From a bacterium (GTDB lineage: Bacteria > Pseudomonadota > Alphaproteobacteria > Caulobacterales > Caulobacteraceae): a stretch of DNA of 64,000 bases. Every line of letters begins with the position of its first letter. Positions within the stretch are counted from its first letter, which is position 1. This document shows positions 16,481 to 24,643 of this stretch, one piece after another. The position numbers were made by a program, and so were the translations under genes. Under the pieces are notes generated by a model. The model worked only from the letters and a program-made list of their open reading frames with translations. It was not told the DNA's origin and did no database searches. The stretch lies in contig JAVBXP010000016.1 of NCBI GenBank assembly GCA_030824495.1, positions 155,473 through 219,472 of the forward strand, written 5' to 3'.

Positions 16481-17506
16481 TTACGCGGCGGCCGCCGGTT
16501 GAGCGCGCCAACGCGCCGGATTGGCCAACAGTTCACGTAGCGCGGCCACTATGGCTGCGATCGGCTCCTCCCACATGCTGGGCGATGGGGCGTCGTTGTG
16601 CAGCACGTTCATGCAGGCATTGGCCTCGAACACCAGCAAGCCGCCGTCCGGGCGAAGCGAGCAATCGATGCCGAAGTAGTCCAGGCTCAGGGCTTCGGCC
16701 ACAGCTTTCACCGACGAGCGGATAGCCGGTTCAGTTTGCTGGGCGAACGCGGCCAGCGCGGCCCGTTCCTCTGCCTCGGTGTTTTGCGTACGCCGCGAGG
16801 CGTGCAGCAACCAGCTTTCGCCTATGATCACGTGCCGCAGGAATATTTGATCGCCAACCACCACGACCCGGTGCTTGCGATAGAGCCCATCGGCATCGGC
16901 GAAGTCGACGAACTCGGTGACATAGACCGGGCTATTCCCGAACCGGATCTCCGCTGTCCTTAGCTCCTCAGGGCGATCGACCTTGATCATGTTGTCGCCG
17001 CCGTGCGCGCCCACGGGCCGGATCAGGAGTGGGAAGTTGAGGCCCTCGAGCGCTATCGCCCTGCCCAGCCCCTCCGGATCGGGCGCTGGCGTCCGGATTG
17101 TCCGCGGCATGCGGACCCCCTCCACACTAGAGAGACTCTTCGCAACTTCATCGCGTCCGGTGCGCAGGACCGCAGCCGGGGCGTTGAACGCCGGCTTGCC
17201 GAGCTGCCGGACGATGAGGTCGGCCTTGCGCAAGGCGGGCTCATATATGTCCGCGTCCGCCAGATAGTTGATGACCGGCAGCCGCCGCATCGGTAGCGGC
17301 CTCAGCCCGCGCCGCGGGCCAAGCCATAGCTGCCGGGCGCGCGACAGCAACTCTGGAACGTACGGGAGAAAACTCGCGGTGCCGCTCAGAACGAAGCGGG
17401 GCGGATCGAAGCCATCCTGCACGTCGATCCGGCAGTGACGGTTGAAGGGCGCGCCGCGGATTAAAATCACCTCGTCCGGCGCGTTAAGCTGGGAATCGGA
17501 ACTCAT
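16481..17506 (-). CDS. ATP-grasp enzyme of unknown substrate (RimK-like)
   Basis: A 341-residue protein. The C-terminal two thirds are an ATP-grasp fold: FPLLIRPVGAHGGDNMIKVD (ATP-binding loop), VYVTEFVDFADADGLYRKHR, and the metal-binding end DYFGIDCSLRPDGGLLVFEANACMN, with Asp, Glu and Asn in the usual places. The N-terminal part (about 1-110) is a less conserved substrate or pre-grasp domain. ATP-grasp enzymes ligate a carboxylate to an amine or thiol. No TPR protein, precursor peptide or amino-acid gene is adjacent, so the substrate is unknown. The start at 17506 is chosen because the upstream reading has random composition; its Shine-Dalgarno is weak. Confidence 0.72.
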   Translation of the reverse strand: MSSDSQLNAPDEVILIRGAPFNRHCRIDVQDGFDPPRFVLSGTASFLPYVPELLSRARQLWLGPRRGLRPLPMRRLPVINYLADADIYEPALRKADLIVRQLGKPAFNAPAAVLRTGRDEVAKSLSSVEGVRMPRTIRTPAPDPEGLGRAIALEGLNFPLLIRPVGAHGGDNMIKVDRPEELRTAEIRFGNSPVYVTEFVDFADADGLYRKHRVVVVGDQIFLRHVIIGESWLLHASRRTQNTEAEERAALAAFAQQTEPAIRSSVKAVAEALSLDYFGIDCSLRPDGGLLVFEANACMNVLHNDAPSPSMWEEPIAAIVAALRELLANPARWRAQPAAAA

Positions 17507-17709
17507 CGGGGTCTTTCGCACACGGCTCCACTTTCTGGCGCGCGAAACCCAACCACACCGAGAAAAACTTCCGGCGCGCGTGGTGGAGCGACAAGCTTGC
17601 CGCCGCGTCACACTTTTCGAACATTCGGGATGGAGCCATAGTGGCCTCTGCCGGATACGCAGGTGCGGACTGAATGACGCCTGCGACGGCTCCAAGCGAG
17701 GGCGGAAGC

Positions 17710-19446
17710 ATGCACGATCTGGTCATCCGTAATGGGCGCGTGGTGGACGGCGCCGAGACCCCGGTCTTCACGGCCGACATCGCCGTGGATGGCGGCAAGA
17801 TCACGGCGGTCGGCAGGATCGACCAGCCCGGCCGGCGCGAGATCGATGCGGCGGGCCTGATTGTCACGCCGGGCTGGGTGGATATCCATACCCATTACGA
17901 TGGCCAGGTGACTTGGGATCCCTATCTAGCTCCGTCCAGTTGGCACGGCGTGACGACCGTGGTGATGGGCAATTGCGGCGTCGGTTTTGCACCGGTCCGC
18001 CCCGATCGCCACGAGTGGCTGATCGAATTGATGGAGGGTGTTGAGGATATCCCCGGCGCTGCGCTCTCCGAGGGCATCAAGTGGACCTGGGAGAGTTTCC
18101 CCGAATACCTCGACAGCCTGGACGGCCAGCCGCGTGTCCTGGACGTCGCGACCCAAGTCCCGCATGGCGCGGTGCGCGCCTATGTGATGGGCGAACGCGG
18201 GGCGCGCAACGAGCCGGCCACCGCCGAGGACATCGCCGAGATGTCGCGCATTGTCGGCGAGGGCGTGACCGCCGGCGCGCTCGGCTTTTCCACCTCCCGG
18301 ACCATGTTGCACCTCGCCAAGGACGGCGAGCCGGTGCCGGGGACCTTCGCAGCCGAGGATGAGTTGCTGGGTATCGGGCGGGCCATCGGTGCGGCGGGCC
18401 ATGGCGTTTTCGAAATGGCCTCAGACATGGCGCCGGCTGAAGACGAGTTCCAATGGATGAAAGCCATGTCGGCGGAGACCGGCGTGCCGGTCACCTACGG
18501 CCTGCTGCAGTCGCCGACCAAGGCCGACAACTGGAAGCGAATGCTGGCCCTGACGGAGGAGGCGCGCGCTGAAGGCGCCCAGATCACCGCCCAGATCGCC
18601 TGCCGGCCCACCGGCATGGTGCTTGGCTGGCAGAGCACCGTGCATCCGTTCATCGGCCGCGACAGCTATCGCAAGCTGGCCGCCCTGCCCTTCGCCGAAC
18701 GCATCGTGCATCTGCGCGATCCAGAGGTGCGCGCGCGTATCCTGAGCGAGCCGTCGAAGCCGATGGGCGCTATCGGCATGATCCTGACCCAGGGCTTTGA
18801 CCGGATGTTCCGGCTCGAGCACGACGGCGGGCTCGATTACGAGCCGCGCGCCGAGGATTCGATCGCCGCCTTGGCCGCCGCCACCGGCCGGCAGCCCGAC
18901 GCCATCGTCTACGACATGCTCATGGAAAAGGATGGCGCCGGCTACATCTACCTGCCGCTGTTGAACTATGCGGAGTTCAACTTCGACCACATCCACGAGA
19001 TGATGAACCACCTGAATACGGTGCTCAGTCTCTCGGACGGCGGCGCCCACTGCGGGGTCATCTGTGACGCCAGCTTCCCGACCTACATGCTCACCCACTG
19101 GAGCCGCGACCGCGCGCGTGGACCACGCCTGTCGCTGGAAAAGGTGGTGTCGATGCAGACCCGCGACACCGCCCGCCTCTATGGGCTGCATGATCGCGGC
19201 GTCATCGCTCCTGGCATGAAGGCGGACTTCAACCTGATCGACTACGACAAGTTGGCGATCATGGCGCCGGAAATGGCCTTCGACCTGCCGGCCCAAGGGC
19301 GGCGTCTGATCCAGCGTGCGCAGGGCTACGCCGCCACGATCGTGAGCGGCGTGGTGACCTTCGAGGCGGGGGAAGCCACCGGGGAGATGCCCGGCAAACT
19401 GATCCGCGGACCCCAGCAGGCCAATCTGGCGATCGCCGCCGAATAG
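17710..19446 (+). CDS. Amidohydrolase of the N-acyl-D-amino-acid deacylase type
   Basis: A 578-residue amidohydrolase-3 family protein. ATG 17710 follows GAGGGCGGA and starts the usual [14 protein letters not shown]; an ATG 36 nt earlier lacks a ribosome site. The metal motif is [20 protein letters not shown] (HxHxD form). [17 protein letters not shown] is highly typical of D-aminoacylases, with further metal and substrate regions such as LSDGGAHCG (Asp) and [16 protein letters not shown]. Substrates are N-acyl-D-amino acids in known relatives; many annotated members remain untested. It is divergent from the ATP-grasp gene across about 200 bp. Confidence 0.82.
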   Translation: MHDLVIRNGRVVDGAETPVFTADIAVDGGKITAVGRIDQPGRREIDAAGLIVTPGWVDIHTHYDGQVTWDPYLAPSSWHGVTTVVMGNCGVGFAPVRPDRHEWLIELMEGVEDIPGAALSEGIKWTWESFPEYLDSLDGQPRVLDVATQVPHGAVRAYVMGERGARNEPATAEDIAEMSRIVGEGVTAGALGFSTSRTMLHLAKDGEPVPGTFAAEDELLGIGRAIGAAGHGVFEMASDMAPAEDEFQWMKAMSAETGVPVTYGLLQSPTKADNWKRMLALTEEARAEGAQITAQIACRPTGMVLGWQSTVHPFIGRDSYRKLAALPFAERIVHLRDPEVRARILSEPSKPMGAIGMILTQGFDRMFRLEHDGGLDYEPRAEDSIAALAAATGRQPDAIVYDMLMEKDGAGYIYLPLLNYAEFNFDHIHEMMNHLNTVLSLSDGGAHCGVICDASFPTYMLTHWSRDRARGPRLSLEKVVSMQTRDTARLYGLHDRGVIAPGMKADFNLIDYDKLAIMAPEMAFDLPAQGRRLIQRAQGYAATIVSGVVTFEAGEATGEMPGKLIRGPQQANLAIAAE

Positions 19447-19487
19447 CGTCCCGTCACGACAAGGGCGCCGTCGCGTCAAAGCGACGG

Positions 19488-19516
19488 TTGACCCCGCGGC
19501 TTAATGTTTCTAATTT
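19488..19516 (+). promoter_or_regulatory. Predicted promoter of the gbsR-like/cydAB unit
   Basis: TTGACC at 19488-19493 and TAATTT at 19511-19516 are 17 bp apart, a near-ideal sigma-70-type promoter in a GC-rich genome. Transcription would start about 19522-19524, inside the palindrome at 19515-19532. Only about 20 nt of leader would precede the ATG at 19543, with no clear Shine-Dalgarno. Confidence 0.55.
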
Positions 19517-19532
19517 TCAGGAATTCCTGAAA
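19515..19532. promoter_or_regulatory. Perfect 18-bp palindrome, candidate operator of the GbsR/MarR regulator
   Basis: TTTCAGGAATTCCTGAAA is identical to its reverse complement. It overlaps the -10 element and predicted start site and ends 10 nt before the regulator's ATG. MarR-fold dimers bind such palindromes, so autorepression of the gbsR-cydABX unit is the simplest reading. Confidence 0.6.
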
Positions 19533-19542
19533 GTTCACGAAA

Positions 19543-20127
19543 ATGAATTTACCGCCTCTCACCCAATCCTTTGTCCTCCACTTCGGGGAGATGGGCAGCC
19601 GATGGGGAATCAGCCGGACCGTGGGGCAGATCTACGCGCTGCTGTTCCTGGCCGAGGAGCCGCTGAATGCCGACGACATCACCGAGAAGCTCGGCTTCTC
19701 GCGCTCGAACGTCAGCATGGGGCTGAAGGAGCTTTCCTCCTGGCGACTGGTGAAGCTTCAGCACAAGCCCGGCGACCGCCGCGAGTACTTTTCCACACCG
19801 GAGGACATCTGGGAGATCGTCCGCATCCTGGCCGAGGAGCGCCGGAAGCGGGAAATCGACCCCACGCTATCGATGCTGCGACAGGCGTTGGTCGAGACGC
19901 CGGCCACCCCGGGCGAACGACATGCCCAGGATCGTATGGCCGAGATGCACGGCCTTATCGAGCTGATCACCCGCTGGTCCGTCGACATCCAGAAGCTTGA
20001 AACCGAAACCCTGATTCAACTGTTGGAGGTAGGCTCCAAGGTCCAGAAGGTGTTCGAAATGAAAGATCGCCTGAAGGTCGTCGCCGGGGGCAAGTCACGC
20101 CGACGGACCAGAACCGAGGGGCAGTGA
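19543..20127 (+). CDS. GbsR/MarR-family transcriptional regulator
   Basis: A 194-residue winged-helix protein: SRTVGQIYALLFLAEEPLNADDI, LGFSRSNVSMGLKELSSWRLV (recognition helix) and KPGDRREYFS (wing) match the GbsR branch of the MarR fold. A C-terminal helical part (about 110-180) likely dimerises. It starts at ATG 19543 and stops 1 nt before cydA, so it is co-transcribed with the cytochrome bd genes and probably controls them. The signal sensed is unknown; GbsR proteins in Bacillus sense choline, but osmolyte sensing is not implied here. Confidence 0.85.
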   Translation: MNLPPLTQSFVLHFGEMGSRWGISRTVGQIYALLFLAEEPLNADDITEKLGFSRSNVSMGLKELSSWRLVKLQHKPGDRREYFSTPEDIWEIVRILAEERRKREIDPTLSMLRQALVETPATPGERHAQDRMAEMHGLIELITRWSVDIQKLETETLIQLLEVGSKVQKVFEMKDRLKVVAGGKSRRRTRTEGQ

Positions 20128-20128
20128 G

Positions 20129-21550
20129 ATGTTCGATGACATCAGCGCCCTGACACTCGCGCGCGCCCAGTTCGCCTTCACCGTCTCATTCCACTTCATT
20201 TTCCCGGCCTTCTCCATTGGCCTGGCCAGCTACCTCGCCGTTCTGGAAGCCCTGTGGCTGCGGACGAAGAACGAGGTCTATCTCAACCTCTTCAAATACT
20301 GGCTGAAGATCTTCGCTCTAGCGTTCGCCATGGGCGTCGTCTCGGGCATCACCATGTCCTACCAGTTCGGCACCAACTGGTCGGTGTTCTCCGACAAGGC
20401 CGGACCGATCATCGGCCCGCTGATGGCCTACGAGGTCATGACCGCCTTCTTCCTGGAGGCTGGGTTCCTGGGCGTCATGCTGTTCGGCATGAACCGCGTT
20501 GGCCCTAAACTGCACTTCATGGCGACATTGGCGGTCGCGGTCGGAACCTTCATCTCGGCGTTCTGGATCCTGTCCGCCAACAGTTGGATGCAGACGCCGC
20601 GGGGCTTCACCATGAACGACGCGGGCCAATTTGTGCCCGCTGACTGGCTGGCGATCATCTTCAACCCGTCGTTCCCCTACCGCTTGGTCCATACGGTGCT
20701 CGGCGCGTATCTGACGACCGCGCTGGTCGTCGGCGCGGTCGGGGCCTGGCACCTGCTAAAGGACAAGACTAACGCCGGCGCGCGGGTGATGTTCAACATG
20801 GCCATGGGCCTGGTCGCGGTCGCTGCGCCGATCCAGATCTTCGCCGGCGACATGCACGGCCTCAATACGCTGGAGCACCAACCTGCCAAGGTCATGGCGA
20901 TGGAAGGCCACTTTGAGAGCCACCCGGACGGCGCGCCGCTGATCCTGTTCGGCATTCCCGATCAGAAAGCCGGCGAGGTCCGCGCGCAGATCGCCATCCC
21001 CAAGGCCTCTTCCCTCATCCTCAAGCACGACCTCGACGCGCCGTTGGCGGGTCTCGACACCGTGCCGCGGGAGGACTGGCCGCCGGTGCCGATCGTTTTC
21101 TGGTCATTCCGCATCATGGTCGGCCTCGGCATGCTGATGCTCGGCCTGGGAGCCTTCAGCGTTCTGGCGCGGGTTCGGCGCAGTCTCTACGACTGGCCGC
21201 TGCTACATCGCTTCGCCCTGGTGATGGGCCCTGCCGGCTTCGTCGCCGTCCTGGCCGGCTGGGTGACGACCGAGGTCGGGCGCCAGCCTTTCACGGTCTA
21301 TGGTCTGCTCCGAACGGCCCATTCGGCCGCGCCCCTGGACGCTCCTGCGGTCGCCGCCTCCCTGCTCGCTTTCGTCATCGTCTACTTCGTCGTTTTCTCG
21401 GCGGGCACCGGCTACATCCTCAAGCTGATGAGCCACGCGCCCCACCCCGGTGAGCCGGGGCTGGAGGAATCGCCCGGTCAGCCGGTCCGGACCGCCGGCA
21501 TCACGCCAGCCCCTGGCATCCACCACGCCGCCGAGGGAGACGCGTCATGA
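20129..21550 (+). CDS. cydA: Cytochrome bd-type quinol oxidase subunit I (cyanide-insensitive type)
   Basis: A 473-residue integral membrane protein with about nine helices. Markers include FTVSFHFIFPAFSIGLA (haem-ligand His), GTNWSVFSDKAGPIIGPLMAYEVMTAFFLEA, WILSANSWMQTPRGF, YRLVHTVLGAYLTTALV, and GWVTTEVGRQPFTVYG, which corresponds to the GWxxxExGRQPW signature with Phe instead of Trp. The short Q-loop region fits the CIO group rather than E. coli CydA. It oxidises quinol and reduces O2 to water without pumping protons. ATGA overlap with cydB at 21547-21550. Confidence 0.95.
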   Translation: MFDDISALTLARAQFAFTVSFHFIFPAFSIGLASYLAVLEALWLRTKNEVYLNLFKYWLKIFALAFAMGVVSGITMSYQFGTNWSVFSDKAGPIIGPLMAYEVMTAFFLEAGFLGVMLFGMNRVGPKLHFMATLAVAVGTFISAFWILSANSWMQTPRGFTMNDAGQFVPADWLAIIFNPSFPYRLVHTVLGAYLTTALVVGAVGAWHLLKDKTNAGARVMFNMAMGLVAVAAPIQIFAGDMHGLNTLEHQPAKVMAMEGHFESHPDGAPLILFGIPDQKAGEVRAQIAIPKASSLILKHDLDAPLAGLDTVPREDWPPVPIVFWSFRIMVGLGMLMLGLGAFSVLARVRRSLYDWPLLHRFALVMGPAGFVAVLAGWVTTEVGRQPFTVYGLLRTAHSAAPLDAPAVAASLLAFVIVYFVVFSAGTGYILKLMSHAPHPGEPGLEESPGQPVRTAGITPAPGIHHAAEGDAS

Positions 21551-22554
21551 GCCCTGCCCTGGATCTCCCGACTGTCTGGGCGTTCATCATCGCCTTTGCG
21601 GTGTTCGCCTATGTGGTGATGGACGGGTTCGACCTCGGGATCGGCATTCTGTTCCCGACCTTCAAGCCCGGCCGCGAACGTGACTCGGCCATGAACTCCG
21701 TCGCGCCCGTCTGGGACGGCAACGAGACCTGGCTGGTGCTGGGCGGCGGCGGCTTGATGGCGGCGTTTCCGCTCGCCTACGCCATCATCCTGCCGGCGCT
21801 CTACGCCCCGATCATCGTCATGCTGCTGGCCCTGATTTTCCGAGGCGTAGCCTTCGAGTTCCGTTGGCGCGACCCGGCGCATCGCGCGTTCTGGGACGTT
21901 GCGTTCACTGGCGGATCGATCATCGGCACCCTGGCTCAGGGCGTGACCTTGGGCGCCTTGCTCCAGGGCATCACTGTCGAGGGACGCCAGTATGCCGGCG
22001 GGTGGTGGGACTGGCTGACGCCCTTCAGCCTGCTCACCGGCGTCAGCTTGGTGGTCGGCTACGCCTTCCTGGGCGCGACCTGGTTGGTCATGAAGACAGA
22101 GGGTGACGTTCAGGCCCACGTCCGGCGCATGGCTGGGTGGCTCGGCGCGGGGACCATCGGCCTGATCGGCGTGGTCAGCGCCGTGACGCCCTTCCTAAAG
22201 GGCGCCTATTACGAGAACTGGTTCGCGTGGCCCAACGTCCTGCTGACCGCGCAGGTCCCCTTGCTGGTGCTGGTCGGTACGGTGCTGTTCTTCCGGAGCC
22301 TGATGCGGGGCCATGAGTACTGGCCGTTCCTGCTGGCGCTGGGCCTATTCGGCCTCAGCTTTGTCGGCCTGGGGATCAGCATGTTCCCCTATGTGGTGCC
22401 CGGCGCCGTCACCATCTGGCAGGCGGCCGCCCCGGACTCGAGCTTGATCTTCATGCTGGTGGGGGCGGTCGTGCTGGTGCCGATCATCCTGACCTATACC
22501 GGCTACGCCTACTGGGTGTTTCGCGGCAAGGTCGGCCACGAGGGCTATCACTGA
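21547..22554 (+). CDS. cydB: Cytochrome bd-type quinol oxidase subunit II
   Basis: A 335-residue subunit of about eight helices. The start is typical: WAFIIAFAVFAYVVMDGFDLGIGILFP, then NSVAPVWDGNETWLVLGGGGLMAAFPLAYA and FRGVAFEFRWRD. It stabilises the haem centres in CydA. Its TGA overlaps the ATG of the next tiny gene (TGATG at 22552-22556). No cydDC genes are nearby. Confidence 0.95.
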   Translation: MSPALDLPTVWAFIIAFAVFAYVVMDGFDLGIGILFPTFKPGRERDSAMNSVAPVWDGNETWLVLGGGGLMAAFPLAYAIILPALYAPIIVMLLALIFRGVAFEFRWRDPAHRAFWDVAFTGGSIIGTLAQGVTLGALLQGITVEGRQYAGGWWDWLTPFSLLTGVSLVVGYAFLGATWLVMKTEGDVQAHVRRMAGWLGAGTIGLIGVVSAVTPFLKGAYYENWFAWPNVLLTAQVPLLVLVGTVLFFRSLMRGHEYWPFLLALGLFGLSFVGLGISMFPYVVPGAVTIWQAAAPDSSLIFMLVGAVVLVPIILTYTGYAYWVFRGKVGHEGYH

Positions 22555-22670
22555 TGACGGCCCGTCCTCCGCAACTGTGGCGCCGATTATTGTGGTTCGC
22601 CGGGCTGTGGCTCGGCGGCGTCCTGACGGTCGGCGCGATCAGCATGATGATCCGAACCTGGCTGCTCTGA
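22554..22670 (+). CDS. CydX/DUF2474-like single-helix peptide of the bd oxidase
   Basis: A 38-residue protein: MTARPPQLWRRLLWFAG then a hydrophobic segment LWLGGVLTVGAISMMI ending RTWLL. One membrane helix preceded by a W/R-rich N-terminus fits the DUF2474 peptides that follow CIO-type cydAB operons. It is translationally coupled to cydB by TGATG. CydX-type peptides stabilise the haem d site. The gene is short enough to be missed by gene finders. Confidence 0.75.
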   Translation: MTARPPQLWRRLLWFAGLWLGGVLTVGAISMMIRTWLL

Positions 22671-22685
22671 CGCCGCCAATACCGA

Positions 22686-23063
22686 TCACGCCTCGATGGA
22701 GATGACCTTCACAGCGCGCAATCGGCCATCGACGTCCGTCCAACGGAAGATCGCGCCCTCCATCAAGCCGATCAAAGCCGCGCCTAGCGGCGACAACAAC
22801 GAGACGTCGCCGGCCGCTTGGTCTGCGTCCGCCGGGTGCGAAAGACGAACTCGGCTTTCCTGTTTGGTCCGCAGGTCCAGATAGGTCAGCGACGATCCGG
22901 GACGCACGAAGGGATCCTTCCCGCCATGGGATAGAACGCAGAGGCGATCGAACTCCTCGGCGAACAGGGTCGCACCGGGGGCGTTGGTCCCTGCGGTTCG
23001 GGCAAGGACCTTCAGCTTGGGGACGTCATCGGCGAGCGCGTAGACGGGTGGGCGTGTGAACAT
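22686..23063 (-). CDS. Rnk/GreA-GreB C-terminal domain protein, copy 1
   Basis: A 125-residue protein with an Rnk-like layout: a short N-terminal part, then the FKBP-like GreA/GreB C-terminal domain, seen in PGSSLTYLDLRTKQESRVRLSHPAD and SLLSPLGAALIGLMEGAIFRW, the typical SP.G.AL.G end. It lacks the Gre coiled coil, so it would bind RNA polymerase without cleavage activity. A strong AGGAGG lies 6 nt before ATG 23063. It is the last gene of a minus-strand set with a NUDIX gene and a second Rnk copy. Confidence 0.8.
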   Translation of the reverse strand: MFTRPPVYALADDVPKLKVLARTAGTNAPGATLFAEEFDRLCVLSHGGKDPFVRPGSSLTYLDLRTKQESRVRLSHPADADQAAGDVSLLSPLGAALIGLMEGAIFRWTDVDGRLRAVKVISIEA

Positions 23064-23082
23064 GACTATCCTCCTATAGCCG

Positions 23083-23526
23083 TCAGAACTCGACGGGCGG
23101 TTTGAAGCTCGACAGCAGAGCGGCCAACTCAGGTTCTTGAACCAACCGGGCGGCCTGCTTGGGCGCGCACCAACGCAAGACCCGCTGGCCCTTCTCCGGC
23201 CAGGTCTTGGCTAGTCCCGAGACGCGCAGGGCGAACACCCCGACCCGGCAGGTCGCGGCGACACCATCCTTGCCCGTCTGTTCGTAGCGATAGGCGCCAA
23301 TCTCCTTGAGACCGACGACGTCGCCCTGAACGCCTGCTTCCTCGAAGGCCTCGCGCCGGGCGGTTTCGCCGTTCGTCGCATCGGCCCTATCAGGCCAGCC
23401 TTTCGGCAAGACCCAGCGGCCGGTTCCCCGCGACGTGATCAGCAGAACGCGAGCGTCACCGTCTACGCCGATCGTGAACGGCAAGGCGGCGAACTGGCGC
23501 GAGCGTGTGGGCTCGGCGCCGCTCAC
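23083..23526 (-). CDS. NUDIX hydrolase
   Basis: A 147-residue NUDIX protein. VLLITSRGTGRWVLPKGWP opens the fold, and the Nudix helix is present as ARREAFEEAGVQG; the first Glu of the classical box is replaced, as in many alphaproteobacterial PKGWP-type members related to diphosphoinositol or (di)nucleotide polyphosphate hydrolases. GTG 23526 is chosen because it overlaps the upstream gene's stop as GTGA; a longer reading from 23577 runs inside that gene. Flanked by the two Rnk-like genes. Confidence 0.82.
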   Translation of the reverse strand: MSGAEPTRSRQFAALPFTIGVDGDARVLLITSRGTGRWVLPKGWPDRADATNGETARREAFEEAGVQGDVVGLKEIGAYRYEQTGKDGVAATCRVGVFALRVSGLAKTWPEKGQRVLRWCAPKQAARLVQEPELAALLSSFKPPVEF

Positions 23527-23909
23527 TTGCCGATATCCAGGACATGGACGCTGCGCATCCCGCCGTTGGTCCACCAACTGAACACGTCGTCGACGCCCAG
23601 GCCCAGCAGAGCCGCGCCGACCGGCGAGGTGACGGGGATGCTGCTCTCATGAATGCTGCCCTCGCCGGGCATCACCAGGCGCGCCGTTCGCACGCGCCGG
23701 CGCTGCACGTCGCAATAGGTCACCCGCGAGCCGATCCGGACGAAGGGCGCTCCGGCTTTCGGGTCCTCGACGACCGACAGGCGGCCGATCTCGGCGGCCA
23801 GTAGCATGGGCCCCGGCGCGGTCGCCCCTTCGAGCATTTGTCCCAGGCTCGAGAGGGCGCGGAAATCATCGTTCGAAACGAAAACGGGCGGAGGCGTGGT
23901 GGTGGTCAT
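23523..23909 (-). CDS. Rnk/GreA-GreB C-terminal domain protein, copy 2
   Basis: A 128-residue paralogue of the protein at 22686-23063: VRIGSRVTYCDVQRRRVRTARLVMPGEG and IPVTSPVGAALLGLGVDDVFSW are the GreA/GreB-C features. The N-terminal SNDDFRALSSL matches the DxxRL start of Rnk proteins. AAGGAG is 8-9 nt upstream of the ATG. It overlaps the NUDIX gene by 4 nt. Rnk proteins influence RNA polymerase and, in E. coli, nucleoside diphosphate kinase levels; neither is shown here. Confidence 0.8.
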   Translation of the reverse strand: MTTTTPPPVFVSNDDFRALSSLGQMLEGATAPGPMLLAAEIGRLSVVEDPKAGAPFVRIGSRVTYCDVQRRRVRTARLVMPGEGSIHESSIPVTSPVGAALLGLGVDDVFSWWTNGGMRSVHVLDIGK

Positions 23910-23944
23910 GGGAAAACTCCTTGGGGATAGGGGTGCTGGCGACG

Positions 23945-24115
23945 TCAGACGCGGCCGCGGGGATCGCCGCGATCCAGCCAGAGGGCGAAGATCGCCCCGA
24001 CCGGCTCATCGAAGCATCCCTTGCGAACTGCGAGGCGGAAGGTCACCCACCGCGCAACGCCGGCGAGAGCGGCGAGGGCCGCCGTCAGCAAGCTAATCGT
24101 GACGGGACCGATCAC
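23945..24115 (-). CDS. Hypothetical 56-residue single-helix membrane protein
   Basis: GTG 24115 overlaps the stop of the preceding tiny ORF as GTGA, and AGG lies 7 nt upstream. The product starts with a hydrophobic helix, GPVTISLLTAALAALAG, then VARWVTFRLAVRKGCFDEPVGA and a polar C-terminus. I recognise no family. It ends 35 nt before the second Rnk-like gene on the same strand, so it may belong to that operon. Confidence 0.38.
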   Translation of the reverse strand: MIGPVTISLLTAALAALAGVARWVTFRLAVRKGCFDEPVGAIFALWLDRGDPRGRV

Positions 24116-24270
24116 GACCGACCTCGCGAGGCGGCCCCCTGCCCCCGTCGCAGATCGACGGGATAGGCGCGCGGCGAGAAGACCCGCGTCAGGAACTGAA
24201 AGGAGTTCAGGCTCGCGCCTGATGGGGCCACGACTGCTTCGCCCGCGCTGGAAGGCGCAGGTTCTTTCAT
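24112..24270 (-). CDS. Hypothetical 52-residue protein, first ORF of the Rnk-NUDIX operon
   Basis: ATG 24270 opens MKEPAPSSAGEAVV..., with a middle stretch SLNSFQFLTRVFSPRAYP and an Arg-rich end. Its TGA overlaps the next GTG start (GTGA). No Shine-Dalgarno is clear and no family is recognised; the four-base coupling and position at the head of the operon are the only support. Confidence 0.33.
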   Translation of the reverse strand: MKEPAPSSAGEAVVAPSGASLNSFQFLTRVFSPRAYPVDLRRGQGAASRGRS

Positions 24271-24346
24271 CTTGTGAGACACGATTCATTCTTGGGGGGC
24301 GAACGCCCGACCCAAGCTTTCATGTAATTTATGACAAGGACAATAA

Positions 24347-24398
24347 AGTCTTCCCCGAACCGCGCGGCGCTAGCCGCAAGCAGTTCGGGGTTAAGACT
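24347..24398. repeat. Long imperfect inverted repeat / stem-loop
   Basis: Outer arms AGTCTT-CCCCGAAC (24347-24360) and GTTCGGGG-TT-AAGACT (24383-24398) pair with a two-base bulge; an inner stem GCGGC/GCCGC (24364-24368, 24373-24377) closes on GCTA. No T-run follows on either strand. It lies in the 515-bp gap between the Rnk operon (minus) and the gene at 24786 (plus), which otherwise holds no convincing gene. It could be a structured leader, an sRNA or a bidirectional terminator. Confidence 0.5.
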
Positions 24399-24643
24399 GT
24401 TCGATGGCGCCGCGTTGTTGCTTTCGGCGCGGGCTGCTTGATGTCCGCAAATTCATGATCCGGCCAGGATGGGCCAGGCCATGCCGCATGTCAAATCTCG
24501 GTTTCTTAACTGGATTTCGAGAATCCGGAGCCGCCGCCGATTGACTTTCCTGGCCGGCTGGCCATGTTCAGAGGGTCATGTGGTCCCTTCCTCCTCCCGA
24601 TGGCCGCCGCTGCCATGCAGGCCGGCGCGTCGAAGGCGAGCTA

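Noticed and set aside
17507..17695. N-terminal extension of the ATP-grasp protein
   Set aside because: The 63 extra residues are Arg/Ser/Trp-rich and resemble non-coding translation; the region is the divergent promoter.
23527..23577. Longer NUDIX start at 23577
   Set aside because: It would lie inside the Rnk-like gene; GTG 23526 gives a four-base GTGA overlap typical of this operon.
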